A DNA stretch of 64,000 bases from Flavobacterium azizsancarii (lineage in GTDB: Bacteria > Bacteroidota > Bacteroidia > Flavobacteriales > Flavobacteriaceae): contig NZ_JAMZNK010000007.1 in the NCBI RefSeq assembly GCF_027980145.1, positions 101,854 through 165,853 on the forward strand. The letters run 5' to 3'. Below are positions 26,316-34,797 of this stretch, piece after piece. Below the pieces are notes generated by a model that was not told the origin of the DNA, ran no database searches, and saw nothing but the letters and a program-made list of their open reading frames with translations. The position numbers were made by a program, and so were the translations under genes. Each line of letters opens with the position of its first letter. Within the stretch, counting starts at the first letter, position 1.

Positions 26316-26354
26316 AAAAAAGCGCAAATATCTTTTATGATTTTGCGCTTTTTT
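26316..26354. terminator. Bidirectional rho-independent terminator
   Basis: The 13-nt arms AAAAAAGCGCAAA (26,316-26,328) and TTTGCGCTTTTTT (26,342-26,354) are exact complements with A- and T-tracts on the outer sides. It ends the + strand flavoprotein transcript and can also stop transcription coming from the regulator pseudogene on the other strand. Confidence 0.85.
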
Positions 26355-26378
26355 TATAAAACAACCTTATAAAGAATA

Positions 26379-26771
26379 TTATTTTTCTTTTAACATTTTT
26401 TCTAAAAATTCATTCTTCTCTTTTTCAACCTGAATTAAGCGTTCGTAAAGTTCTATCACTTTATCAAGAGGATTAAAAGTTGCAAGTATTAATGTTATTT
26501 CCAAAGAAGTTATTAGGACTATCGTTGAAAGTATTAAAATAACTAATCTGTTTTCTTCTGAAAAATTTTAAATTGCTTCAACCTTAACGCCAAGTACTTT
26601 TGCTATTTATACCAGCTTTTTACTATCAACTTCTTCGCTTCCTTCAATGCTGGAAACCGTTTGTTGGCTTACTCCCATGGCCTCTGCAAGTATTTCTTGT
26701 TTAATACCACGAAGTTCTCTGATACGGCTAATATTTCGGCCAATATGTTTGGGTTTGGTTGCTGTGCCCAT
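26379..26771 (-). pseudogene. XRE-family HTH regulator broken by two in-frame TAA codons
   Basis: Reading the minus strand from ATG at 26,771 gives 131 codons in one frame ending at 26,379. The N-terminus (MGTATKPKHIGRNISRIREL, then RGIKQEILAEAMGVSQQTVSSIE) is a classic XRE helix-turn-helix. Codon 55 (26,607-26,609) and codon 68 (26,568-26,570) are TAA, yet the reading frame beyond (NFSEEN..., then FNPLDKVIELYERLIQVEKEKNEFLEKML) matches the usual C-terminus of this Bacteroidota family, whose relatives have KEIAKALG and IENFSEE there. Single base changes at Glu/Lys codons explain both stops. The frame is otherwise intact, so loss seems recent. Confidence 0.75.
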
Positions 26772-26837
26772 ATTTCAAAGGTATTTAAAATTCTTTATAA
26801 TAGGTATTGATAAAAAAACAAATGTTTTGGTAAAATA

Positions 26838-27443
26838 CTATTTGTATGCTTTCTTTATAATCATTTTCGAAAGAGATTTTGCTGTTTTAGCATATCCTTC
26901 ACCAATTCTGGATTCATTACTAAAGTTACTTCCCCATTGATCTCCCGGAGATTCTTCGCTTGTTATTTCTAGCAGGACATTTGATTTATTGGCAGTTTCA
27001 ACAAACTTTAGATTTGTAGTAACTTTTGCAGGTTGTTTCATAATTCCGGCATCCCAACCCGGGTAAATCCAAACGGTTTGTACAATTAAGGTATAAGGAG
27101 TATTTAAGCCTTCCTGAAAGTTAAGATCTTTTTTTGCTTTAGACAATACAATGTTTCCTATTTCTAAAAATTTAGGCGTCCAGATCTGGTCTTTAGAAAC
27201 CACCCATCTCTTTTCCCAAAGATTGCCGTTTCCTTTTGCTTTTTTATCCAAATCGGCTTTGTGTTCTTCGATATATTGTGCCTCAGATTTATTTTCTTTC
27301 ATCATAGTAAAATTACTATAATCAAACTGAGTGTTGATTTCTTTTTGATCTTTTAAGAAATCAAAATTACCCTGAACGACTTTCATGTCCTGTGCGAAGG
27401 CAACTCCGGAAATAAGGAATAATGCAAATATTAGTCTTTTCAT
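26838..27443 (-). CDS. Exported protein of unknown function
   Basis: 201 residues from ATG at 27,443 (MKRLIFALFLISGVAFAQ is the signal peptide; the frame continues to 27,527 but has no better start). The mature part is charged (VVQGNFDFLKDQKEINTQFDYSNFT, WEKRWVVSKDQIW) and ends in a Lys-rich helix (GEGYAKTAKSLSKMIIKKAYK). No domain recognised. It is flanked by two terminators and is probably monocistronic. Confidence 0.7.
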   Translation of the reverse strand: MKRLIFALFLISGVAFAQDMKVVQGNFDFLKDQKEINTQFDYSNFTMMKENKSEAQYIEEHKADLDKKAKGNGNLWEKRWVVSKDQIWTPKFLEIGNIVLSKAKKDLNFQEGLNTPYTLIVQTVWIYPGWDAGIMKQPAKVTTNLKFVETANKSNVLLEITSEESPGDQWGSNFSNESRIGEGYAKTAKSLSKMIIKKAYK

Positions 27444-27504
27444 TTTTTTATAATGTTGGTTAATTATTCGGGGGTAAATGTAAGTGAAATCTTTGTAGAA
27501 TAAA

Positions 27505-27534
27505 AAAGAGGATGCTGTTTGTAGCATCCTCTTT
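27505..27534 (-). terminator. Terminator of the sodium/sugar symporter gene
   Basis: Perfect 12-bp stem AAAGAGGATGCT (27,505-27,516) / AGCATCCTCTTT (27,523-27,534) with a 6-nt loop, 33 nt past the symporter stop. A run of T follows on the minus strand. Confidence 0.8.
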
Positions 27535-27567
27535 AATCTTCAAAAAATAATATAGTAAAAAATTATA

Positions 27568-29253
27568 CTACCAGAATTTAACATACAAAGCCACGATAAC
27601 CAATAATGTAATTACGATTAAAACTGTAGTTTGTGGTTTTACTTTAAACATTTCAGCGTCTATTTCAAACGCTTTTGGATTTACTTTTGGTCCTGCAAAA
27701 CTGATTGCGATCATCGCAAGCATAGTAAAGAAGAATGATAATCCCATACAAATATGGAAAGGGATTTCGAATGCACCTTTTCCGTTAGGATACGCTGTGT
27801 ACAATAAAGTCTCGTTTCCAAAAATCATTGGAGCGTATTCGTTGAACAATACAGAAAGAACAAATCCTAAAATTACACCCACAATTGCTGCAGTTCCGGT
27901 AGTTCTTTTCCAGAACATACCAAGAAAGAACATCGCGAAAACTCCGGGGCTAATAAATCCGGTGTATTTTTGGATGTAGGTAAATCCACCAACTCCGCCA
28001 ATTCCTAAGATATCATTCCATGTAAATAATACCGCTAAAAGCATTGCAGCAAAAACGGCAATTCTACCAATATTTACCTGTTGTTTTTCTCCGGCGTCTT
28101 TCTGAATGTATTTTTTATGAATATCCAATGTATAAATAGTCGAGATACTGTTTACTTTTCCGGCTAATGAAGCCACAATTGCAGCTGTTAATGCTGCTAC
28201 AGAAAGTCCTTTTAAACCTGTTGGCAAGAAAGTCAATACAGCAGAATAAGCTCCGTCTTTTCCTCCGACCAATTGAGGTAAATGTCCGTTTTCGTAAAGA
28301 ACGTAAGCAGCAATACCAGGTAACATTACGATTAATGGCATTAATAATTTAAGCATCCCTGCAAACAAAATACCAGTACGGGCAGTTTGCAAATCAGCAC
28401 CTAAAGCTCTTTGAGTAATGTATTGGTTACAACCCCAGTAGTTTAAGTTGATGATCCAGATACCGGCAAGGTAAGACATCAAACCAGGAAAAGTTAAATA
28501 TTTATCGATATCAAGCTGAGAAGATGTTGCAGTTGGTTTTGGGATAATCATTTTGAAATGCTCAGGAGCTTCTCTCATTAAAACCTTGAAACCGGCAATA
28601 GCATTTTCACCTACTCCAAAATATTGTCCAACAGTTGTTAGTGCGATGTATGAAGTAACCAAGCCTCCAATGATCAAAACAGCAACCTGAATAACGTCTG
28701 TATACGCCACGACTTTCATACCTCCCAAAGAGATAAATAAAGCGAACACTGCCAAACCTATCATGATCACGTGCAGATATTCTCCCCCCGCTAAACCATT
28801 AATAGCAACAGCCCCTAAATATAAAATAGAAGTTAAGTTTACAAATACATATAAAAACAACCAGAAAACTGCCATAATTAATGCAGTCGATTCATTGTAA
28901 CGTGTTTTTAAGAATTGAGGCATCGTATAAATCTTATTTTTAAGATATACCGGAATAAACCAGACTGCTACGATAATCAAAGCAATAGCGGCTAACCACT
29001 CATAAGCAGCAACAGCGATTCCTAAAAAGAAACCTTCACCACTCATCCCGATGAATTGTTCAGCTGAAATGTTTGATGCAATTAATGATGCTCCAATAGC
29101 CCACCACGTTAAGTTTCCTTCGGCCAAAAAGTAAGCCTTAGCATCTTGTTCGTCTTGTTTACGTTTGCGGTAAACAGTGTAACCGTAGGCAGAAACTACG
29201 ATGAAATAAATAATAAAAACCGCATAATCTGCGAAAGCGAGGTTCTGGTTCAT
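27568..29253 (-). CDS. Sodium/sugar symporter (SSS family, SGLT-like), probably for arabinose
   Basis: 561 residues with about 14 membrane helices. FFLAEGNLTWWAIGASLIASNISAEQFIGMSGEGF is the conserved N-terminal sugar/sodium region of SGLT proteins and vSGLT. It is 285 nt downstream of galT rather than packed with it, and an AraR-like operator lies in that gap (29,461-29,479). Bacteroides arabinose operons contain a homologous symporter, so L-arabinose is the better guess. Galactose, from the neighbouring Leloir genes, remains possible. Confidence 0.85.
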   Translation of the reverse strand: MNQNLAFADYAVFIIYFIVVSAYGYTVYRKRKQDEQDAKAYFLAEGNLTWWAIGASLIASNISAEQFIGMSGEGFFLGIAVAAYEWLAAIALIIVAVWFIPVYLKNKIYTMPQFLKTRYNESTALIMAVFWLFLYVFVNLTSILYLGAVAINGLAGGEYLHVIMIGLAVFALFISLGGMKVVAYTDVIQVAVLIIGGLVTSYIALTTVGQYFGVGENAIAGFKVLMREAPEHFKMIIPKPTATSSQLDIDKYLTFPGLMSYLAGIWIINLNYWGCNQYITQRALGADLQTARTGILFAGMLKLLMPLIVMLPGIAAYVLYENGHLPQLVGGKDGAYSAVLTFLPTGLKGLSVAALTAAIVASLAGKVNSISTIYTLDIHKKYIQKDAGEKQQVNIGRIAVFAAMLLAVLFTWNDILGIGGVGGFTYIQKYTGFISPGVFAMFFLGMFWKRTTGTAAIVGVILGFVLSVLFNEYAPMIFGNETLLYTAYPNGKGAFEIPFHICMGLSFFFTMLAMIAISFAGPKVNPKAFEIDAEMFKVKPQTTVLIVITLLVIVALYVKFW

Positions 29254-29460
29254 TGTTAGTAGTATTTTAAAAATTAGTATAGGTGATTGTTTGTTTAATT
29301 TGGTTTTTTAAAAATCATTAGTTTAGGATAATTTTCAAACTAAGATTTTGTTATTTGTATTCCTTTAAAAATAAGATATGTGTTTTTATTCTGTTATTTT
29401 TTTATCAAAATAAGAATGAAAGCCAAAAGTAAAATAAAAAATTATAAATACGCTATTTAC

Positions 29461-29479
29461 AAATGTGTTTTTTACATTT
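29461..29479. promoter_or_regulatory. Candidate AraR operator upstream of the symporter
   Basis: AAATGTGTTTTTTACATTT is a near palindrome matching AARTGTnnnTTTTACACTT. It is ~210 nt upstream of the symporter start, in the 285-nt galT-symporter gap. Confidence 0.6.
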
Positions 29480-29538
29480 ATAAATAAATTATTATGTTAA
29501 ATTTTAAATTGGCTTTCTGTAAAAGGACTTTTGATGGT

Positions 29539-30594
29539 TTATTTCTTAGTCGATTTATAATGCACATCTGATTGTTGTCTTAAAATTTCGGCACTTTTTT
29601 CAGGAGTGATATCTCGCTGCGATTCGCCCAACATTTCATATCCAACCATGAATTTCTTAACCGTTGCTGAACGCAATAACGGCGGATAAAAATGCATATG
29701 GAAATGCCATTCAGGATGGTCTAAACCATCTGTTGGAGCCTGATGAATTCCTGATGAATAAGGGAATGAAGTACTGAACAGGTTGTCGTACTTAATCGTT
29801 AATTGTTTTAAAATAACAGCAAAAGCATTCGTTTCATCAGCTGTAAAATCCGTAATCTTATTAACAGCCCTTTTGCTGATAATTATAGTTTCGTATGGCC
29901 AGATTGCCCAAAACGGAACAAGTGCTACAAAGTGATCATTTTCGATCACAACACGATCTCCGGTTTTTAATTCCGCTTGCAGGTAATCTTCAAGAAGTGT
30001 TCTGTTATTTTTATCAAAATAAGTTTTTAGGCTGTTTTGTGTTTTCTCTACCTGAGTTGGCAATGATGATTGCGCCCAGATTTGCCCATGCGGATGCGGG
30101 TTGCTGCAACCCATAACACTTCCCTTGTTTTCAAAAATCTGAACGTGGTTAATATACTTGATATTTCCTAAATCAGTATATTCTTTTTGCCAGGTCTTGA
30201 TAATGTTTTCAATTCCTTCAATTTCCATTTCAGGTAAGGTAAGATCGTGTCTTGGCGAGAAGCAAACCACTCTGGAAATTCCCTGTTCCGGTTTTGCTTT
30301 AAAAAAAGTATGTTTTATATCTTCTTCAAAAATAATCTCGTCCTGCTTCATAGCAGCAAAATCATTTTCGAACACAAAACTGCTCTCGTAATTCGGGTTG
30401 TTTACTCCGTTTGCGCGAACATTTCCCGGACACAAATAACAAGTTGGGTCGTAATTAGGTAATGCTTCAGTTGCAATTGTTTCGTTTTGTCCTTGCCAAG
30501 GTCGTTTTGCACGATGAGGTGATACTAAAACCCATTCGTTGATTAAGGGATTGAAACGTCTGTGAGGATCTTCATTAATGTCAAAATTTTTCAT
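29539..30594 (-). CDS. galT: Galactose-1-phosphate uridylyltransferase
   Basis: 351 residues. A metal-site Cys pair is in PTCYLCPGN (Cys52, Cys55), and the catalytic His169 (H-P-H-G-Q) lies in SNPHPHGQIW (165-174). The enzyme exchanges UMP between UDP-glucose and galactose-1-phosphate in the Leloir pathway. It starts 16 nt after galK, so it is one transcript with galM-galK. Confidence 0.93.
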   Translation of the reverse strand: MKNFDINEDPHRRFNPLINEWVLVSPHRAKRPWQGQNETIATEALPNYDPTCYLCPGNVRANGVNNPNYESSFVFENDFAAMKQDEIIFEEDIKHTFFKAKPEQGISRVVCFSPRHDLTLPEMEIEGIENIIKTWQKEYTDLGNIKYINHVQIFENKGSVMGCSNPHPHGQIWAQSSLPTQVEKTQNSLKTYFDKNNRTLLEDYLQAELKTGDRVVIENDHFVALVPFWAIWPYETIIISKRAVNKITDFTADETNAFAVILKQLTIKYDNLFSTSFPYSSGIHQAPTDGLDHPEWHFHMHFYPPLLRSATVKKFMVGYEMLGESQRDITPEKSAEILRQQSDVHYKSTKK

Positions 30595-30610
30595 TGTAAT
30601 TCTTGTGGTA

Positions 30611-31771
30611 TTAAAGTAGTGTAGTTCCGTTTGAGATTTTTACATCATAGAATTTTAATTCAATCCCAAATGTATCTAAATAAAGATTTGAAAACTTACT
30701 TTTCACCTCATTTTCATGTCCTTTTTTAATCAAATTGATAGTACAGCCTCCAAAACCGCCTCCCATTAGTCTGGAACCAATAATAGCATCATCAGATTTT
30801 GCAGTATCTACCAGCATATCCAACTCGGCACAACTTACTTCATATTCTTGCGATAAACCATAATGAGTTTCAAAAAGTAATTGTCCTAAAAGTTCTATAT
30901 TTCCGCTGTCAAGAGCCTCACAAGCCTTTATAACACGATTAATTTCTTTTACAACATAATATACCCTCTTAAAAACAGTAGGATTTATTTTATCCTGAAT
31001 GCTTAAAAGCTGCTCTTCAGTGCAATCCCTGAAACTTTTTACTTCAGGAAAATTGTTTTTTATAATGGCCAGCCCTTGCTCACACTCAATTCTTCGGGTA
31101 TTGTATTCAGATGTAAAAAGAGAATGTTTTACATTGCTATCAAACAAAATCAAAGAGTAATCTTTAAAATCAGCATTGTGATATTCAAAATCCAATGTGT
31201 TGCAATCTAATTTTATCACTTTATTTTCAAGACCGTGAACACTTGAAAACTGATCCATAATACCACAATTGATACCCACCCAGTGTTCTGCTTTTTGTCC
31301 TAATAAAGAAATATCAATTTTTTCAATCTTTAAATCAAAAAGCGCTGCAATTCCATAGATTATTCCGCATTCTAAAGCCGCCGAAGAGGATAATCCCGAA
31401 CCAACCGGAATATTACTGCTAAAAACACAGTTGAAACCTTCAAACACAAATCCGTTATCCTGCAATTGTTTGATAACGCCGCGAATATAATTGGTCCAGA
31501 CAACGTCGCTTAATTTGATTTCCTCAGTCAGATCAGCCTCAAATTCTTCGTTTAAATCGATCGCGATTATTTTAGATTTTTTGGTGTTGCTCTTCTCGAA
31601 GGCAAAACAAATAACTTTGTCGATTGCTGCAGGTAAAACATAACCGTCATTATAATCAATATGTTCCCCAATGATGTTGATTCTTCCCGGAGAAAGTACC
31701 ACTTTTTGAGCAGCAGATCCAAAAGATTTCTCAAAAAAAGCAGTAGTGTTCTGTATTAAAATGTCATTCAT
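30611..31771 (-). CDS. galK: Galactokinase
   Basis: 386 residues, GHMP kinase. The galactokinase signature GRINIIGEHIDYNDGYVLPAAI is near the start, the ATP loop GSGLSSSAALE in the first third, and the C-terminal MGGGFGGCTI motif (about 342-351). It phosphorylates alpha-D-galactose at C1. It lies 45 nt after galM and 16 nt before galT. Confidence 0.94.
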   Translation of the reverse strand: MNDILIQNTTAFFEKSFGSAAQKVVLSPGRINIIGEHIDYNDGYVLPAAIDKVICFAFEKSNTKKSKIIAIDLNEEFEADLTEEIKLSDVVWTNYIRGVIKQLQDNGFVFEGFNCVFSSNIPVGSGLSSSAALECGIIYGIAALFDLKIEKIDISLLGQKAEHWVGINCGIMDQFSSVHGLENKVIKLDCNTLDFEYHNADFKDYSLILFDSNVKHSLFTSEYNTRRIECEQGLAIIKNNFPEVKSFRDCTEEQLLSIQDKINPTVFKRVYYVVKEINRVIKACEALDSGNIELLGQLLFETHYGLSQEYEVSCAELDMLVDTAKSDDAIIGSRLMGGGFGGCTINLIKKGHENEVKSKFSNLYLDTFGIELKFYDVKISNGTTLL

Positions 31772-31816
31772 TATTTTGTAATTGAAATGGTAATATCTTA
31801 TAATTCGTAAACTTTT

Positions 31817-32884
31817 TTAATTGATCGATTTGTTTATATTTTCAAATTTATAAACTGTTTTCTGCTGGTATTCCGTACCTTTTTTCAAAACCGAATTCGG
31901 AAAATGAGTGTGATTAGGTGCGTCCGGATAATTTTGAGTTTCAAAACAAATTCCGCTTGACGAATGGTATTTTGTATTTGCTTTTCCTTTTAAAGTATCA
32001 GAACATTTCCCGCCTACATATATATGTACACTTGGCTGATCCGTGTAAACGCTCATTTGCAAATTGTTTTTAGAGCTGTACAATTTTGCAACAGCATCAT
32101 TTGTAGCTTCAATTACAAATGAATTATCAATAGATGCCGGAGCATTTTTAGGTATTCTAAAGTCAAAATCATGATCAGAAAGAGCAGTGAAATTTCCTGT
32201 TGGGATATTCTCTGAATCTATTTCCAGTATTTTATCAGAAGCAATAAACAGTTTTTGATCCAAAACAGAACCCTCATGACCATCGAGATTAAAATAACTG
32301 TGATGCGTTAAGTTGATAACAGTATCTTCTGTTGGGGTAGCTTTGTATTCCAGCTTTAATTCATTTTCTTCGGTTATCGTATACGTTAAATCTACGTGTA
32401 ATTCTCCGGGAAAATTTTCGTCTAAATCCTCACTTAAAAGACTTAATGTTATTGACGGATTTTCTCCGGAAGTTGCATTAGTAACATTCCATACTTTCTG
32501 TCCAAAACCAATATTACCGCCGTGCAATGCATTTTTGCCATTGTTTATATTTAACTGAAATGTCTTATCGTTTAATGTAAACTTGCCTTTGTTTATTCTG
32601 CCCGCATAACGGCCAACAGTTGCACCAAAATAAGGAGCACCTGGTAGGTTATAAGAAGCCAAATAAGATTCTAAGGTATTAAAACCCAAAACAACATCTA
32701 TAAGACTATCATTTGAAACCGGAATTTGCAATAAAGTTACAGTAGCACCAAAATTAATTATCTGTACCTTCATTCCGTTTTTATTAGACAATTCAAAAGC
32801 AAGAATTTCTTCGTTTTCTGGTGTTAAACCAAATGATTTAGATATAGATACATCTTGAAAATGCGATATATGTTTTATTTCCAT
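31817..32884 (-). CDS. galM: Aldose 1-epimerase (mutarotase), cytoplasmic
   Basis: 355 residues from ATG at 32,884 (the frame runs to 32,923 but the extension is not mutarotase-like). Catalytic region NLTHHSYFNLDGHEGSVLD carries the acid His, and the late GICFETQNYPDAPNH segment carries the base Glu. No signal peptide, unlike the paralogue at 59,279. It supplies alpha-galactose to GalK. First gene of the Leloir run; its start lies ~100 nt from the divergent gntR start. Confidence 0.9.
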   Translation of the reverse strand: MEIKHISHFQDVSISKSFGLTPENEEILAFELSNKNGMKVQIINFGATVTLLQIPVSNDSLIDVVLGFNTLESYLASYNLPGAPYFGATVGRYAGRINKGKFTLNDKTFQLNINNGKNALHGGNIGFGQKVWNVTNATSGENPSITLSLLSEDLDENFPGELHVDLTYTITEENELKLEYKATPTEDTVINLTHHSYFNLDGHEGSVLDQKLFIASDKILEIDSENIPTGNFTALSDHDFDFRIPKNAPASIDNSFVIEATNDAVAKLYSSKNNLQMSVYTDQPSVHIYVGGKCSDTLKGKANTKYHSSSGICFETQNYPDAPNHTHFPNSVLKKGTEYQQKTVYKFENINKSIN

Positions 32885-32938
32885 ATTATTATTACCAAAA
32901 GTGAAATCCAAAAATAGAAACATTTCGTTATCTTTCCA

Positions 32939-32955
32939 TACCAGTACCTACCAGT
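32939..32955. promoter_or_regulatory. Tandem TACCAGT repeats, candidate operator of the divergent GntR regulator
   Basis: TACCAGT occurs at 32,939-32,945 and again at 32,949-32,955, ten bases apart and so on the same helix face. It lies between the galM and regulator starts. Direct repeats like this are common for dimeric regulator sites, but no binding data are available here. Confidence 0.4.
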
Positions 32956-32987
32956 TTTTTGTATATTGCACCAAAATCACTTTTTTT

Positions 32988-33986
32988 ATGAATATTATTT
33001 CGATTCAAAACAACATCGGTCTGCCAAAATATAAGCAGATAATTCTTTCAATAGAAAAAGCAATTGAAGAAGAAAAATTGGTAAAAGGCGATCGTCTTCC
33101 GTCTGTTAATAAAGTGTGTCTGGCATTTTCGTTATCGCGTGATACTGTTTTATTAGGATACGATGAACTCAAAAAAAGAGGTATTATTTATGCTATTCCA
33201 GGCAAGGGATATTATGTTAAAAGCGTTGAAGTCACTATAAAACAGAAGGTTTTTCTGTTGTTTGACGAATTAAATAGTTTCAAGGAAGACATCTATAATT
33301 CGTTTTTGCAGCATATTGGTAAAAATGTACAGGTCGATATTTTCTTTCATCATTTTAATCCGCAGGTTTTTCAAAAACTCATAAACGACAGCAGCGGAAA
33401 TTATACAAAATACATCATCATGCCCACCAACTTCACTGATGTGGCAAAATTTATAAAAACCCTACCAGTAAGTGAAGTTATCATACTGGATCAGACCAAT
33501 CCGGAGCTTAAATTGTATCCGGCAATTTATCAAAATCATGAAAAAGATATTTTTGAAGGTTTGTTTAATGGGAAATCGAGGTTAGGAAAATATGAAAAAC
33601 TGATTTTGATTTTTCCCGGATTCAGAGAACCACTCGGAATGAAAATTGGTTTTGAAGCTTTTTGTGCCGAATATAATTTTGAATATGAAATCATCACAGA
33701 ATTTACTGATCGCAAAATTACTTTAGGAGATTTATACATTATACCCAATGATCGTGATTTAGTGCGCGTAATCGAAAAAGCAAGAGATCAGAACCTGAAA
33801 TTAGGAATCGACCTGGGGATTATATCCTATAATGAAACGCCATTAAAAAAGATTGTAGCTAACGGAATCACAACAATTTCGACCCATTTTGAAACAATGG
33901 GAAAAATTCTGGCAGACATGGTTCTTAAAGGTAAGAAAGAACAAATAGAAAATAAATCATCGCTTACAATGCGTAATTCTTTGTAA
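32988..33986 (+). CDS. GntR-type regulator with a LacI/periplasmic-binding-like sensor domain
   Basis: 332 residues from ATG at 32,988 (the longer frame from 32,901 adds an unlikely N-terminus). The GntR winged helix reads LPKYKQIILSIEKAIEEEKLVKGDRLPSVNKVCLAFSLSRDTVLLGYDELKKRGIIYAIPGKGYYV (about 11-76). The remainder resembles a sugar-binding type I sensor (IIMPTNFTDV, LILIFPGFREPLGMKIGFEAF, LGIISYNETPLKKIVANGITTISTHFETMGKILADM). Being divergent from galM-galK-galT, it probably controls those genes in response to a galactose-type ligand. Confidence 0.85.
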   Translation: MNIISIQNNIGLPKYKQIILSIEKAIEEEKLVKGDRLPSVNKVCLAFSLSRDTVLLGYDELKKRGIIYAIPGKGYYVKSVEVTIKQKVFLLFDELNSFKEDIYNSFLQHIGKNVQVDIFFHHFNPQVFQKLINDSSGNYTKYIIMPTNFTDVAKFIKTLPVSEVIILDQTNPELKLYPAIYQNHEKDIFEGLFNGKSRLGKYEKLILIFPGFREPLGMKIGFEAFCAEYNFEYEIITEFTDRKITLGDLYIIPNDRDLVRVIEKARDQNLKLGIDLGIISYNETPLKKIVANGITTISTHFETMGKILADMVLKGKKEQIENKSSLTMRNSL

Positions 33987-34638
33987 AGGCTTTCTATTTT
34001 TTTTTAGGAGCTAATCCCGCTATCCGTTTCAATCTTTTGTGGCTCCCGATAGCTATCGGAAGCCACAAAAGGATTTCCACTTCTATCGGGGCTAGGACAC
34101 TCATTTTCATAACAATATTTTCGTTTAGTTTGTCATCCTGATGCAGGAATGATCCACAAGAAGCTCGACAAAAATTGCGAAATTACTAGTGTGATCCGTC
34201 GTTCCTCAGGATGACAAGATTATGGTTACTTGATATTGAATAAATAAAAAAGAATAAAATCCGTTTTTAATCCGTGTTTTTACGAAGTAAATCCGTGTCA
34301 TCCGTGTGCTATGACAAAGATTACGGAATTACGAGTGTGATCCTTCGTCCTCAGGATGACAAGATCGTGGTTAATTTATGAACAAAAATAAAAATCTGTT
34401 TTTAATCCGCGTTTTTACGAAGCAAATCCGTATCATCCGCGTGCTATGACAAAGACTGCGTAATTATTTTGTTGTGTTACGAGTGAGATTCTTCGTTCTG
34501 TTGAAAATGAATATTGTGTTTAAACTTTGCTTCTTAACGCTTTTGTGAGATTAATTTTTTTAACCAATATCTCATAATACAAACCGTTAATGTATTAAAT
34601 TCCTAAAATTTTAATTAAAAAAACAAGGAAACAATTTT

Positions 34639-34671
34639 TTTGTTTTTGTAGAATTATTTTACATACATTTG
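34639..34671 (+). promoter_or_regulatory. Candidate promoter of tkt
   Basis: TTTG (34,639-34,642) and TACATTTG (34,664-34,671) are separated by 21 nt, fitting the Bacteroidota/Flavobacterium consensus TTTG - TAnnTTTG. The AraR-like operator begins two bases downstream of the -7 element, an arrangement that suits repression. Confidence 0.6.
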
Positions 34672-34672
34672 T

Positions 34673-34691
34673 AAATGTAAATTTTACACTT
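34673..34691. promoter_or_regulatory. Candidate AraR operator of tkt
   Basis: AAATGTAAATTTTACACTT, a close match to the window-wide consensus, placed directly after the -7 box and 106 nt before the tkt start. Confidence 0.7.
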
Positions 34692-34797
34692 ATAATTTGT
34701 TTCCTGCTATATAGAACGAGCTCTATTTGAAATTGAGTTGAAACAGATAAAAACCACTATTGACCAAACCAAACCAACTTAAAATTACAACTTAGCA

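Larger units (their letters stand above)
33987..34797. repeat. 811-nt gap filled with repeats, ending in the tkt promoter
   Basis: No ORF is supported. A 19-bp hairpin with one mismatch (34,034-34,052 / 34,053-34,071; CTTTTGTGGCT and its complement) follows the regulator and may terminate it. TGTCATCCTGA (34,131-34,141) is complemented by TCAGGATGACA (34,206-34,216), and another copy is near 34,351. A 60-nt unit is duplicated at 34,261-34,320 and 34,396-34,455 with about five mismatches; it contains TTTTTAATCCGYG and GCTATGACAAAGA. The last ~160 nt hold the tkt promoter and operator. Confidence 0.7.

Noticed and set aside
26379..26771. Stop-codon recoding of the HTH gene
   Set aside because: No recoding element or tRNA evidence; two TAA codons at Glu/Lys positions fit simple mutation.
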